33,171 nt of DNA from an uncultured Coriobacteriaceae bacterium (GCA_902801175.1 CADCHF010000033.1:1-33171), one strand, 5' to 3'. Shown: positions 1-7,676, counted from the stretch's first letter. Made by a program: numbers and translations. The notes: generated by a model from the letters alone, not told the origin.

Positions 1-101
1 GACACACTCAATCATCCCGTCAGGACAGATGGCCTTCGAGAACGGCCGATATCAGGACAAACGAGTTTCCGAGTGTGTCAAATTATACGTCCCCCTGACA
101 C
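1..101. repeat. Palindromic repeat copy 1 (left arm cut by window edge)
   Basis: First of seven copies of a ~124-bp imperfect palindrome. Only the last 9 bases of the left arm are inside the window (1-9). The interior spans 10-70 and the 31-bp right arm is 71-101, containing GAGTGTGTCAAATTATACGT and ending CTGACAC. The interior differs from copy 2 at one base. It lies 3' of coaX, before the window edge. No ORF and no transposase are associated with it. Confidence 0.9.
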
Positions 102-165
102 GCTCCCCGGTCCGTCGCTCCCCCTGACACACGCCTCCTCGCAGGTCCGTTCCTCAGACACGCCC
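97..165. repeat. Half-unit array flanking copy 1
   Basis: GACAC motifs begin at 97, 126 and 157, a period of 29-31 bases, each followed by a C-rich stretch (GCTCC, ACGCC, GCCCT). The middle unit also carries GCAGGTCC. The same kind of ~29-base unit flanks copies 3, 4 and 5. These look like degenerate tandem copies of the outermost part of the repeat arm. Confidence 0.65.
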
Positions 166-203
166 TCGTCGGGATGGATTCCTTTGGTGCTCGCCACAAT
201 CCC

Positions 204-1013
204 CTACTCGCAGCGGGTGGCGTGCTTCTCTACCGCGTGGCGATAGATCTGGTAGATGCCGCGGATGGTGATGTCGGGGTCAAGGGCGTCAAAGATGTCG
301 GTCGCCTGCGCGATGGTCTCCGAATATCCGCCGGTCCCCACCACGGTCGCGCGGGGCACGTTCTCGCCCTCAGCCGCAAGCTCCTTCTGAATGCGCTCGA
401 CCAGACCCTCGATTTGCGTCGCAGCACCAATGACCACACCCGACTGCACGGCCGTCTCGGTGGAGTCTCCCAGCGCGTGGGCCGGCACTTCCAGCGGGAC
501 ACTCGACAGCTTGGCCGCGCGAGAGAACAGGGCGTTTGCCGAGAGCAGCAGGCCAGGCATGATGGCTCCGCCGCGGAAGGCGCCCGTCGCGTCAACCACA
601 TCTATATTAGTTGCGGTTCCAAAGTCCACCACAATGACCGGCGCGCCGTAGGTCGTCACGGCCGCCAGCGCGTTGGCGATGCGGTCCGCACCCACCTGAC
701 GTGGGTCGGGCATGTTGATGGGAATGCCGCAGTCGCGCTTGGCGTCAATCATTAGCGGCTCAATATCAAAGGCGCCGCGCACCATACGCTGCCACGACTG
801 GGCGAGGATTGGCACCACGCTGGCAATGGCCACGTAGTCCACCTGCGAAAGGCACAGGTCATTCATCTGGAAGTAGCCAAAGAGCGTCTCGTGGAGCTGG
901 TCGGCGGTGTCGGTGCGGTCGGTGGCAAGGCGCCACTGATGCACAACGTTGCCGTCCTCGTCAAAGAGGCCGATGGTCGTTTGGGTATTGCCCACGTCAA
1001 CGGAGAGAAACAT
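204..1013 (-). CDS. coaX: Type III pantothenate kinase
   Basis: A 269-residue protein that phosphorylates pantothenate as the first step of coenzyme A synthesis in the cytoplasm. The N-terminal nucleotide-binding signature DVGNTQTTIGLFD (residues 6-18) is typical of the ASKHA-fold CoaX family. GADRIANALAA and DFGTATNID follow, the latter holding the conserved acidic residue of the second phosphate motif. Length matches the family, usually 250-270 residues. ATG at 1013 is preceded by AAGGAG with 5-base spacing. It follows the BirA-like gene on the same strand, but 125 bases containing repeat copy 2 separate them, so co-transcription with folPK is possible but interrupted by the repeat. Copies 1 and 2 bracket the gene as near-identical direct repeats. 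Assignment to CoaX is firm. Confidence 0.95.
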   Translation of the reverse strand: MFLSVDVGNTQTTIGLFDEDGNVVHQWRLATDRTDTADQLHETLFGYFQMNDLCLSQVDYVAIASVVPILAQSWQRMVRGAFDIEPLMIDAKRDCGIPINMPDPRQVGADRIANALAAVTTYGAPVIVVDFGTATNIDVVDATGAFRGGAIMPGLLLSANALFSRAAKLSSVPLEVPAHALGDSTETAVQSGVVIGAATQIEGLVERIQKELAAEGENVPRATVVGTGGYSETIAQATDIFDALDPDITIRGIYQIYRHAVEKHATRCE

Positions 1014-1097
1014 GACGACTCCTTAGCTGGGGATGTGCTCCCTGCCATGGTAACAGGAGACGGGGCGTGGGTGGAAGGACGCAACGGACCGGGGGGT

Positions 1098-1197
1098 GTG
1101 TCAGGGGGACGTATAATTTGACACACTCAATCATCCCGTCAGGACAGATGGCCTTCGAGAGCGGCCGATATCAGGACAAACGAGTTTCCGAGTGTGT
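1098..1197. repeat. Palindromic repeat copy 2 (right arm truncated)
   Basis: The complete left arm is 1098-1128, with TATAATTTGACACACTC at its inner end. The interior is 1129-1189. Of the right arm only GAGTGTGT (1190-1197) remains before sequence turns into the BirA-like coding region. Same orientation as copy 1, differing from it at one interior base. The repeat supplies the final 18 codons and the TGA of the neighbouring minus-strand gene. Confidence 0.9.
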
Positions 1198-1774
1198 ACG
1201 CGGGCTGAATCCTAGCTTGTTCGGGGGAGAACTCTATCTCTTGGCCGTCACTGGTTACCAGCGTGGCGCGGCCCCAGATGTCGACGCCGGCAAAGCGGCC
1301 GCGGGCCATCTCGTTGCCGTTGGGATAGACCGCCACCGCGGGCTGGCCCAAGAGCGACACCAGGTCAAAGTACTCGGAGAGCACGGGCGCAAGCGGACCG
1401 GCCTTGCCAGCCCCAGCTACAATCTGCGATTCCCACGAAGCCACCCTGCGCTCCACACCTGCGCAAATCGCCTCGCTCAGCTCGACGTCGCTCATCTCGC
1501 GCAAAAGGCCAATCTGACGGTCGGCCACCACGGTGCACGACCCAAACATACCCTTGTCGTAGCCAGCGTGCATGCGCAGCGTCATGAGCGCGCGATTGGT
1601 GCGGCCATCCACCACGTCCTGCGGCCAACCCAGCGCGGCAAAGTCAACGCCTGCGTCGCGCAGGCCCTCTGCCACGCCCATCGCGCACACGTACCCAAGC
1701 GCATGAAACGCCCCCATGGGAACCTGCGGCCTTACCACAATCTCGGCGAGCACATCGCCCATCGCACGTGCCAC
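1139..1774 (-). CDS. BirA-like protein lacking ligase motifs
   Basis: About 211 residues from a GTG at 1774, which has GGGAG five bases upstream. A TTG at 1786 would overlap folPK, and an ATG at 1762 is also possible. The C-terminal part (GRFAGVDIWGRATLV... EIEFSPEQ) resembles the small SH3-like C-terminal domain of biotin-protein ligases, and GWPQDVV aligns with the KWPND motif. The glycine/arginine-rich GRGRxG biotin-AMP loop is absent. KWPND has become GWPQD, and the RKLAGIL segment with the biotin-contacting lysine reads RTNRALMTL. The protein is ~50 residues shorter at its N terminus than usual. Family membership is therefore inferred, and catalysis looks unlikely. It starts within a few bases of the folPK stop, implying translational coupling. 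The last 18 residues are encoded by repeat copy 2, so the native C terminus was probably replaced. Confidence 0.7.
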   Translation of the reverse strand: MARAMGDVLAEIVVRPQVPMGAFHALGYVCAMGVAEGLRDAGVDFAALGWPQDVVDGRTNRALMTLRMHAGYDKGMFGSCTVVADRQIGLLREMSDVELSEAICAGVERRVASWESQIVAGAGKAGPLAPVLSEYFDLVSLLGQPAVAVYPNGNEMARGRFAGVDIWGRATLVTSDGQEIEFSPEQARIQPAYTLGNSFVLISAALEGHLS

Positions 1775-1776
1775 GG

Positions 1777-3213
1777 CTACTCCCAATCCAAAACGCCCAG
1801 CTCAGCGGTCACGTGACCCACGCGCTGATCGGGCGGCAGCACCTTAACGCCGCCGTGCGAGAAGAAGCGAACCGGATCGTGCATGAGGTCCTCCATGGGC
1901 ACCAGCACAAAGTCGCGCTCGCCCAGGCGCGGATGCGGCAGCGTGAGCTTGGGACCAGCGTGCTGCTCGTCCTCGATCCATATCAGGTCGCAGTCAATCG
2001 TGCGCGGCCCGTGACCCTCTTCGCCTTCTTTGCGTACGCGGTCAAGCTGGTTCTCAACCTCGAGTAGCTTGTCCATGAGCACCAGCGGGTGCAGCTCGGT
2101 GCGAATCTCGGCCACGGCGTCGGCCACCGGCGTGGCAATGCCGTAAGCCGGCTCGGTCTCGTAGGCGTGGCTCACGTTGACCACGCAGGTCAACGGAATC
2201 TCGTTGATGAGCTTGCACGCGCGGGAAATGTAGCCAAGCCGGTCGCCCACGTTGGAGCCCAGGGCGATAAAGCCCTGGCGCGGGTCGTTCTTGGCAATGG
2301 CCCAGTAGGCGTTGACCGCCTCGGCCGTGCGGGCCACGTCGTGCACGCGCAGCACGCGCGCGTTGGCCTCGATAGCTGCGATAACCATGCCGATGGTTGC
2401 GGCATCGCGCTGGTCGGCCTCTTCAATGCCAGAGATTGCTCCCACAAAGCGCTTGCGCGAAACGGCCTGCATCAGCACGTAGCCCATGGAGTCGAGCTTG
2501 CGCATGGCGCGCTGAATGACCACGTCCTCGTCGGTGGTCTTGTTAAAGCCCGGGCCCGGATCAATGCAAATGCGGTCGTGCGCAATGCCCGCGCGCTGCA
2601 GGGTGCGAGCCTGGTCGCCCAAGAAGCCCATGATTGAGCGCATGATGGGCGCTTCCTCGGGGAGGGTGTGACGGTTGCGCATGGCGGGCAGCTGGCGCGG
2701 CTCGGGCATGCGGCGGCGCGGGTTGTACGACTCCAGCACCACCGACTTGCGGCTCTCGTTGCCCCTAAACTCGTTGTCGCACATGATGATGCAGCCGCAG
2801 TCGGACTCCGAGGCAACCGCGACCATCTGCGGGTCGGTAAAGCCGCTCACGTCGTTGATGATGGAAGCGCCCAGCTCAAGGCACACGCTTGCGACCTCGG
2901 GGTGGCGCGTGTCCACGCTCACGATGGCGCCGGCGTCGGCGAGCGCCTTGACCACGGGAATGATGCGCTCGGCCTCGTCGTCGGGATCGACGGGGGTATG
3001 GCCGGGACGCGTGGACTCCCCTCCCACATCAATGATGTCGGCGCCTTCGTCGAGCATCTGCAGACCCCGCGCAATTGCCGCATCGGGGTCAAGGTTCTCG
3101 CCGCCGTCCGAGAAGGAGTCGGGAGTCACATTGAGGATGCCCATGATCCGCGGGCGCGAGAGCGAGAGCTCGTGCGCACCACAGCGCCAGGTTGAGTAGT
3201 CCGATCTGAGCAT
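1777..3213 (-). CDS. folP-folK: Bifunctional dihydropteroate synthase / HPPK
   Basis: A 478-residue fusion of two consecutive folate enzymes. Residues ~1-312 are dihydropteroate synthase: GILNVTPDSFSDGG, GADIIDVGGESTRPG, SVDTRHPEVA, INDVSG, DPGPGFNKT and SRKRFVGA are all visible. Residues ~315-478 are 6-hydroxymethyl-dihydropterin pyrophosphokinase: FIALGSNVGDR, GPRTIDCDLI and LPHPRLGERDFVL. HPPK transfers pyrophosphate from ATP to the pterin, and DHPS then condenses it with p-aminobenzoate. The usual MHxxG element after strand 5 of DHPS reads IIMCDNEFRG and is followed by an inserted arginine/proline-rich stretch, an unusual loop. ATG at 3213 has GAAAGG upstream. It is the first gene of the run toward coaX, and its stop nearly abuts the BirA-like start. 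Confidence 0.93.
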   Translation of the reverse strand: MLRSDYSTWRCGAHELSLSRPRIMGILNVTPDSFSDGGENLDPDAAIARGLQMLDEGADIIDVGGESTRPGHTPVDPDDEAERIIPVVKALADAGAIVSVDTRHPEVASVCLELGASIINDVSGFTDPQMVAVASESDCGCIIMCDNEFRGNESRKSVVLESYNPRRRMPEPRQLPAMRNRHTLPEEAPIMRSIMGFLGDQARTLQRAGIAHDRICIDPGPGFNKTTDEDVVIQRAMRKLDSMGYVLMQAVSRKRFVGAISGIEEADQRDAATIGMVIAAIEANARVLRVHDVARTAEAVNAYWAIAKNDPRQGFIALGSNVGDRLGYISRACKLINEIPLTCVVNVSHAYETEPAYGIATPVADAVAEIRTELHPLVLMDKLLEVENQLDRVRKEGEEGHGPRTIDCDLIWIEDEQHAGPKLTLPHPRLGERDFVLVPMEDLMHDPVRFFSHGGVKVLPPDQRVGHVTAELGVLDWE

Positions 3214-3277
3214 GGGTCCATACCTTTCGTGGTCGTTTCAAGTGCAGTGGGCATGCTGCCCAGACATACGTTCTTAT

Positions 3278-3286
3278 ATTGTAGCG
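3278..3286 (-). promoter_or_regulatory. Candidate -10 for the folPK operon
   Basis: On the minus strand CGCTACAAT gives a TACAAT hexamer about 65 bases before the folPK ATG, in an otherwise featureless 256-base gap. No convincing -35 was seen. The same CTAYAAT pattern occurs before hpt and hsp20, which mildly supports it. Confidence 0.35.
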
Positions 3287-3469
3287 AGTTGCACGCTGCG
3301 CACATATGACGTGCACATACGAGCTGCCAGTTGGCTGTTTGGTGCCACAAACGCCCGGTTTGAGGTGGGGTTAGGGCTGCGTGGGGCGCTTTCTCGCTCT
3401 CGGATACTTTTGGTGACACACCGTCATGTGAGGCTGCTCTTCAACCCGGACCAGCATACAGACAGAAAG

Positions 3470-4426
3470 CTACAGTCCCAAATACTCCCTCAGCCTCGGC
3501 AGCTCGCGAAGTGCCTGTGCATATCCCTGCTGGTAGGCACCCTCGAGCTTGGTCGGGCTCAGCGTACCGTTGCTCACGGGCATGGACTCGGGCGCAATCA
3601 CCAGCACGGCCCCCTCGGTCTCGCGCTGCTTTACGTACGCAAGCTCCTTGTTGTAGCGCTCGTTGCGTGTGAGCACCGCCTCGAGCAGGTGCGGGTATGC
3701 ACCGAAAAGCCTGGTCATGATCTTGCGCGCGCGAGCCCCAAGCGGCTTCTTTTGGTAGCCCAGGGGCCGCGTGACCACAAGCACCGTGCGCTTCTTGCCG
3801 CTACGCTCGGCCATGCGCAGCGGAATGCCGGCCCCCTCTCCCAGACCACCGTCGTAGTAGACCTTGCCGTCGATGGGCTCGGGCTTCATGGCAATGGGAA
3901 TCGTTGCGCTCGCGCGGGTGTGCAGGAACAGGCTCAGAGTATCGTGAGCATCGCTCTTGTCAAAGACCACGGTACGACCGGTGTCGCGCTCAAAGGTCTG
4001 GATGCCAATCTGCGCCGGGTTGGCCGCAAAGGTCTCGTAGTCAAAGGGGAAGAAGCCGTCCACCAGACATCCGTGATACATGTAGTCGGCGTTAAAGTAG
4101 CCCTTGCCTCGCACAAAGCTGCCAAATCCGCCCAGCTTCTCGGTGCCGTCGATGCCCATGAAGGCCAGCGCGGCGCGCGGGATGTCGCGCGACACGTAGT
4201 TGAGCGCATGACTCGCCCCGGCCGAGATACCACACACGTAGTCAAAGTAAATGCCCTGCTCAAGAAGCATGACCACAAAGCCCGCCGTGTACGCGGCGCG
4301 GTACCCGCCTCCCTCAAAAGCGAGCGCGCAGTCAAACACGTTGCTCTCTAGCGGCGCATCGTTGGCAAGGCGACGCGTCCGCACGTCCTCTGCCATAGCC
4401 TTACCGTCCTCTCTCGGTGGTAGCAT
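3470..4426 (-). CDS. Patatin-like phospholipase family protein
   Basis: A 318-residue protein of the patatin/RssA-like lipase family, hydrolysing acyl esters with a Ser-Asp dyad. The oxyanion-hole segment EGGGYRAAYTAGF begins at residue 38. The nucleophile elbow GISAG is at 66-70 (Ser68), and the DGG motif with the catalytic aspartate is at 192-194. No signal peptide is apparent, so it is probably cytoplasmic or peripheral. The chosen ATG (4426) has GGAGGA ten bases upstream, and an ATG at 4396 with GAGAGGA is equally plausible. It is transcribed divergently from the sirtuin-ExoIII gene across ~157 bases. Physiological substrate unknown. No clear terminator follows. Confidence 0.85.
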   Translation of the reverse strand: MLPPREDGKAMAEDVRTRRLANDAPLESNVFDCALAFEGGGYRAAYTAGFVVMLLEQGIYFDYVCGISAGASHALNYVSRDIPRAALAFMGIDGTEKLGGFGSFVRGKGYFNADYMYHGCLVDGFFPFDYETFAANPAQIGIQTFERDTGRTVVFDKSDAHDTLSLFLHTRASATIPIAMKPEPIDGKVYYDGGLGEGAGIPLRMAERSGKKRTVLVVTRPLGYQKKPLGARARKIMTRLFGAYPHLLEAVLTRNERYNKELAYVKQRETEGAVLVIAPESMPVSNGTLSPTKLEGAYQQGYAQALRELPRLREYLGL

Positions 4427-4583
4427 CAAACCCAGGTCCTCCGCCGGTCCACGCGGCGCGCAAGTCTTGCGAGCCGCGCCAACGTTGCAACCCGCAAACC
4501 GCGGCCATGCGGAATAGACCAGATGGTACTACTTGCGCGAAGCGTTCGTTTTGCGCGCGGCATAGGGCATAAAGGAGGAACTC

Positions 4584-6140
4584 ATGGGACGCACGGTAAC
4601 CGATCCAAAGGTGGCTGCAAGCGAGCTAAAGGCGCTGGTAGATGGCGCAAACCGCGTGGTGTTCTTTGGCGGGGCGGGAGTTTCTACGGCCAGCGGCATC
4701 CCCGACTTTCGCAGCGCGGACGGCCTCTACAACCAGCACTTTAACTACCCGCCCGAGACGATGCTCTCGCACGGCTTTTACGTGAGCCACACCGCGGAGT
4801 TCTATGACTTTTACCGCGAGCGCATGATCTGCCTCACCGCCAAGCCCAACCAGGCGCACTACAAACTGGCCGAGCTCGAACGCGAGGGCAAGCTCACCGC
4901 CGTCATCACGCAGAACATCGACGGACTGCACCAGGCGGCCGGGTCAAACAGGGTGCTTGAGCTGCACGGATCGGTGCATCGCAACATCTGCCGGCGCTGC
5001 GGGCACACCTACTCGGCCGAGTGGGTGATGGGGACGAAGGGCGTGCCCGTGTGCGAGGAGTGTGGTGGCCCCATCAAGCCCGACGTGGTGCTCTACGAGG
5101 AGTCGCTCGACGAGGACGTGCTCGTGGCCTCGGTGAACGCCATTGCCAACGCCGACCTGCTCATTATTGGCGGTACGAGCCTGGTGGTGTACCCGGCGGC
5201 TGGCCTTATTCGTTACTTTAGGGGCGACAAGCTGGTCATTTGCAACCTGCAACCCACGCCGCAGGACGCCAGCGCCGACCTGCTCTGCGCCTGCGACATC
5301 GCCAAGGCCTTCGACTGGTATCACCCAGCACAAGGAGCACCTATGCCCTCAGAATCCCCTCGCGAGCTGCGGCTTGTTTCGTGGAACGTCAACGGCCTGC
5401 GCGCCACCCTCAAAAAGGACCCGTCATTTGCGCGGATATTTGCGGACTTTGACGCGGACGTCTTTGCCATCCAAGAGACCAAGCTGCAGGACGACCAGCG
5501 CGCCAAGCTCAAGGAGATTGCCTTTGAGGGCTACCACCAAACGTGGAACTACGCCGATCGCAAGGGCTACTCGGGCACGGCCGTGTGGAGTCGCGAGGAG
5601 CCGCTGCAGGTCATTCGCCAGATTGGCTGCGAGGTGGCCGACGACGAGGGGCGCATTTGCGCGCTGGAGTTTCCCACGTACTGGTTTGTGGACGTCTACA
5701 CGCCCAACGCGCAGGACGGCCTGCGCCGCATTGAGACGCGCCTTGCCTGGGACACGCGCTATCGCGAGTTTTTGAGCGAGCTTGACCAGAGCAAACCCGT
5801 GGTGACCTGCGGAGACTTTAACGTGGCGCACGAGGAGATTGACCTCAAGAACCCGGGCCCCAACCGCGGCAACGCCGGTTTCTCGGACGAGGAGCGCGAG
5901 AGCTTTGGGAAGCTGCTCGACGCCGGCTTTGTGGACACGTTCCGCATGCGTCACCCCGACCTTGAGGGCGCCTACAGCTGGTGGAGCTACCGCGGACGTG
6001 CGCGCCAGAACAACACCGGCTGGCGCATCGACTACTTCCTGGTGAGCGAGCGCATTGCCAGCAACGTGACCAGCGCCAGCATCTACAACGAGGTCTTTGG
6101 CAGCGACCACTGCCCCGTTGGGCTCACGATCGAGCTGTAG
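4584..6140 (+). CDS. Sirtuin-exonuclease III fusion protein
   Basis: A single 518-residue reading frame. Residues ~10-245 are a SIR2-type NAD-dependent protein deacylase: GAGVSTASGIPDFR (30-43), TQNID (109-113), catalytic His128 in LHGS, zinc cysteines 136, 139, 157 and 160, and GTSLVVYPAAG (197-207). Residues ~261-518 are a complete ExoIII/AP endonuclease: SWNVNGLRA (266-274), IQETK with metal ligand Glu298, GDFNV with Asp411 and Asn413, and the terminal SDH with Asp508 and His509. The linker is only ~15 residues. A consensus AAGGAG lies five bases before Met254 (ATG at 5343), where an independent 265-residue ExoIII, the normal family size, would begin. The gene may thus yield both a fusion and free ExoIII. 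AGGAGG precedes the first ATG. Both domain assignments are secure; a joint function is inference. Confidence 0.93.
   Translation: MGRTVTDPKVAASELKALVDGANRVVFFGGAGVSTASGIPDFRSADGLYNQHFNYPPETMLSHGFYVSHTAEFYDFYRERMICLTAKPNQAHYKLAELEREGKLTAVITQNIDGLHQAAGSNRVLELHGSVHRNICRRCGHTYSAEWVMGTKGVPVCEECGGPIKPDVVLYEESLDEDVLVASVNAIANADLLIIGGTSLVVYPAAGLIRYFRGDKLVICNLQPTPQDASADLLCACDIAKAFDWYHPAQGAPMPSESPRELRLVSWNVNGLRATLKKDPSFARIFADFDADVFAIQETKLQDDQRAKLKEIAFEGYHQTWNYADRKGYSGTAVWSREEPLQVIRQIGCEVADDEGRICALEFPTYWFVDVYTPNAQDGLRRIETRLAWDTRYREFLSELDQSKPVVTCGDFNVAHEEIDLKNPGPNRGNAGFSDEERESFGKLLDAGFVDTFRMRHPDLEGAYSWWSYRGRARQNNTGWRIDYFLVSERIASNVTSASIYNEVFGSDHCPVGLTIEL
5332..5345 (+). promoter_or_regulatory. Internal SD and ATG for the ExoIII half
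   Basis: AAGGAG at 5332-5337, five bases, then ATG at 5343, located exactly at the sirtuin/ExoIII junction and in the same frame. It has the layout of an ordinary intergenic start, left inside the fused reading frame after the upstream stop was lost. One base change at nearby TGG, TAT or CAA codons would restore a stop. Confidence 0.7.
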
Positions 6141-6246
6141 CCACCCGCGGCCGTCCGGGTGGCTAGCCCACGGCGCGGGACATCACGTCTTCGAAGGCAT
6201 CAGCACCGCAGATGGATGACAGCTCTGCATCGGAAACTAGCATTCA

Positions 6247-6284
6247 ACTGAAAAGGGGCTGTCCCCCGCAGAGGGCAGCCCCTT
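6247..6284 (-). terminator. Rho-independent terminator of the aminotransferase
   Basis: Read on the minus strand, GGGGCTG pairs with CAGCCCC (with further C/G pairing inside) and is followed by TTTTC. The hairpin sits 37 bases after the aminotransferase stop. The plus-strand fusion gene also converges on it, but the T-run favours minus-strand use. Confidence 0.85.
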
Positions 6285-6320
6285 CGCCATAGACGCTTAC
6301 CAGCGCAAGCGCACGTACCC

Positions 6321-7502
6321 TTACGCGTACTGTGCCTTGAGCTTGGCCCAGGCGGGCATGGAGTTGACGATGGTCTCGTAGCTCACACAGTAGCCAATGC
6401 GAATCCAGCCCGGGCAGCCAAAGCTGTCGGAGGGCACGGGCAGGAGGTCGAGCGCCTTGCACTTCTCAAAGAAGGCCTCGGCATCGGGCTCCAGCGCCTT
6501 AACCCACAAGTAGAAGGCACCGTCGGGCTCAATGTACTCGTAGCCCAGCTTGCTCAGCCCCTCGGTGAGAGCCTTGCGGTTGCGCGCGTAGGCCTCGACG
6601 TCGGACGGTTCGTCCACGCAGTCCATGAGCACGCGCTGGAAAAGCGCCGGAGCGCACACGAAGCCCAGCTTGCGACCCGCGCCAGCCACGGCCAGCACCA
6701 GCTCGTCGTGGTCGGGGTTGGTGTTGGGCACCAGCACCCAACCAATGCGCTCGCCCGGCAGCGAGAGGCTCTTGGAGTAGGAGTAGGTCACGATCGTGCG
6801 GTCGTAGAAGGACGGCACCCAGGGCACGTCGGCACCGTAGACAATCTCGCGATAGGGCTCGTCGGACACGAGGTAGATCTTGGTGCCCAGCTCGGCCTCG
6901 CGCGCACGCAGCACGTCGGCCAGGTCCTGCAGGTTCTGGGCCGTGTAGACCGAGCCCACGGGGTTGTTGGGCGAGTTGATGATGATGGCCTTGGTGCGCT
7001 CGTTGATGGCTGCGGCCACGGCCTCGGTGTCAATCTGGAAGGTGGTCTGGTCGGCCAGGACCTCCACACAAGTGGCGCCGGCGGTCTCGATCCACACGCG
7101 ATACTCGGGGAAGTACGGGGCAATGACGATGACCTCGTCGCCCGCATTGCACACGGCGTGGAAGCTGATGGAGATGGAAGCTGCTGCGCCGCAGGTCAGG
7201 TAGAGGTCATTGGGACCATAAGCTGTGCCGAAGCGACGGTTGAGCGACTTTGCCACTGCCTCGCGAGCCGAGGGAAGGCCGCTTGCGGGGGTGTAGCCGT
7301 GCAGCTGCGTGGGCGGAAGCTCAAGGCTGCGGGCGATGGAGTCGCGCACGGCCTCGGGGGCGGGAATGGAAGGGTTACCCAGGCTAAAGTCGTACACGTT
7401 CTCGGCGCCAATGGCGGCCTTGCGCGCCGCGCCGTAAGCTGCAATCTCGCGAATCGAAGACTTGGCCGCGCCGTAGGCGTAGCTCTTCTCGTTGATGGTC
7501 AT
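6321..7502 (-). CDS. PLP-dependent class I/II aminotransferase
   Basis: A 393-residue fold-type I aminotransferase. YDFSLGNPSIPAPE (residues 37-50) begins the family core. SPNNPVG (177-183) contains the substrate-carboxylate-binding region, SDEPY (213-217) carries the aspartate that holds the pyridine nitrogen, and SYSKSLSLPGERIGW (241-255) carries Lys244, which forms the Schiff base. It resembles AspC/PatA-type enzymes that transaminate amino acids with 2-oxoglutarate. The exact substrate cannot be read from sequence. Start chosen at ATG 7502 because GAAGGGA lies just upstream and family similarity begins there; a longer in-frame extension upstream runs into repeat DNA. It stands alone, with its own terminator and a 477-base non-coding region upstream. 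Confidence 0.9.
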   Translation of the reverse strand: MTINEKSYAYGAAKSSIREIAAYGAARKAAIGAENVYDFSLGNPSIPAPEAVRDSIARSLELPPTQLHGYTPASGLPSAREAVAKSLNRRFGTAYGPNDLYLTCGAAASISISFHAVCNAGDEVIVIAPYFPEYRVWIETAGATCVEVLADQTTFQIDTEAVAAAINERTKAIIINSPNNPVGSVYTAQNLQDLADVLRAREAELGTKIYLVSDEPYREIVYGADVPWVPSFYDRTIVTYSYSKSLSLPGERIGWVLVPNTNPDHDELVLAVAGAGRKLGFVCAPALFQRVLMDCVDEPSDVEAYARNRKALTEGLSKLGYEYIEPDGAFYLWVKALEPDAEAFFEKCKALDLLPVPSDSFGCPGWIRIGYCVSYETIVNSMPAWAKLKAQYA

Positions 7503-7602
7503 GGAGTTCCCTTCTTTCGTGTTGTACCAGCCATTGTACGCGCGAGCGCGGCCTGCGTGGTTACGTACCTGTGACAGAGCGAGCGGTGAAGTCCAGGACC
7601 GG

Positions 7603-7676
7603 GTCCGTCCATTGGGGACGGACGGCGAGCCCCAGGCCCAAGTCCGTCCAAAGGGAACCGTCCCCAACGGACGGAC
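7603..7676. repeat. GGGGACGG-type inverted repeat
   Basis: Arms 7603-7621 and 7658-7676 match at 18 of 19 positions (GTCCGTCCATTGGGGACGG against its complement). Between them are further GTCCGTCC and AAGGGAACCG pieces, so several pairings are possible, and GCGGACGGAC recurs at 7691-7700. A lone related arm occurs at 30923-30941. The style resembles the GGGGACGG palindromes that accompany REP-associated tyrosine transposases in other bacteria, an inference only. It lies in the 477-base gap 7503-7979, which otherwise holds only the next element and the ftsH terminator. Confidence 0.75.

Noticed and set aside
97..165. CRISPR-like periodic repeats
   Set aside because: The 28-31 bp units are degenerate, have no constant repeat with unique spacers, and no cas genes are nearby. 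They are better read as flank units of the palindromic element.
5310..5345. Sequencing error making an artificial sirtuin-ExoIII fusion
   Set aside because: Both domains are in one uninterrupted frame with intact motifs and typical composition, and nothing in the sequence suggests an indel. A substituted stop codon cannot be excluded without reads, so it is listed as a check, not as the explanation.
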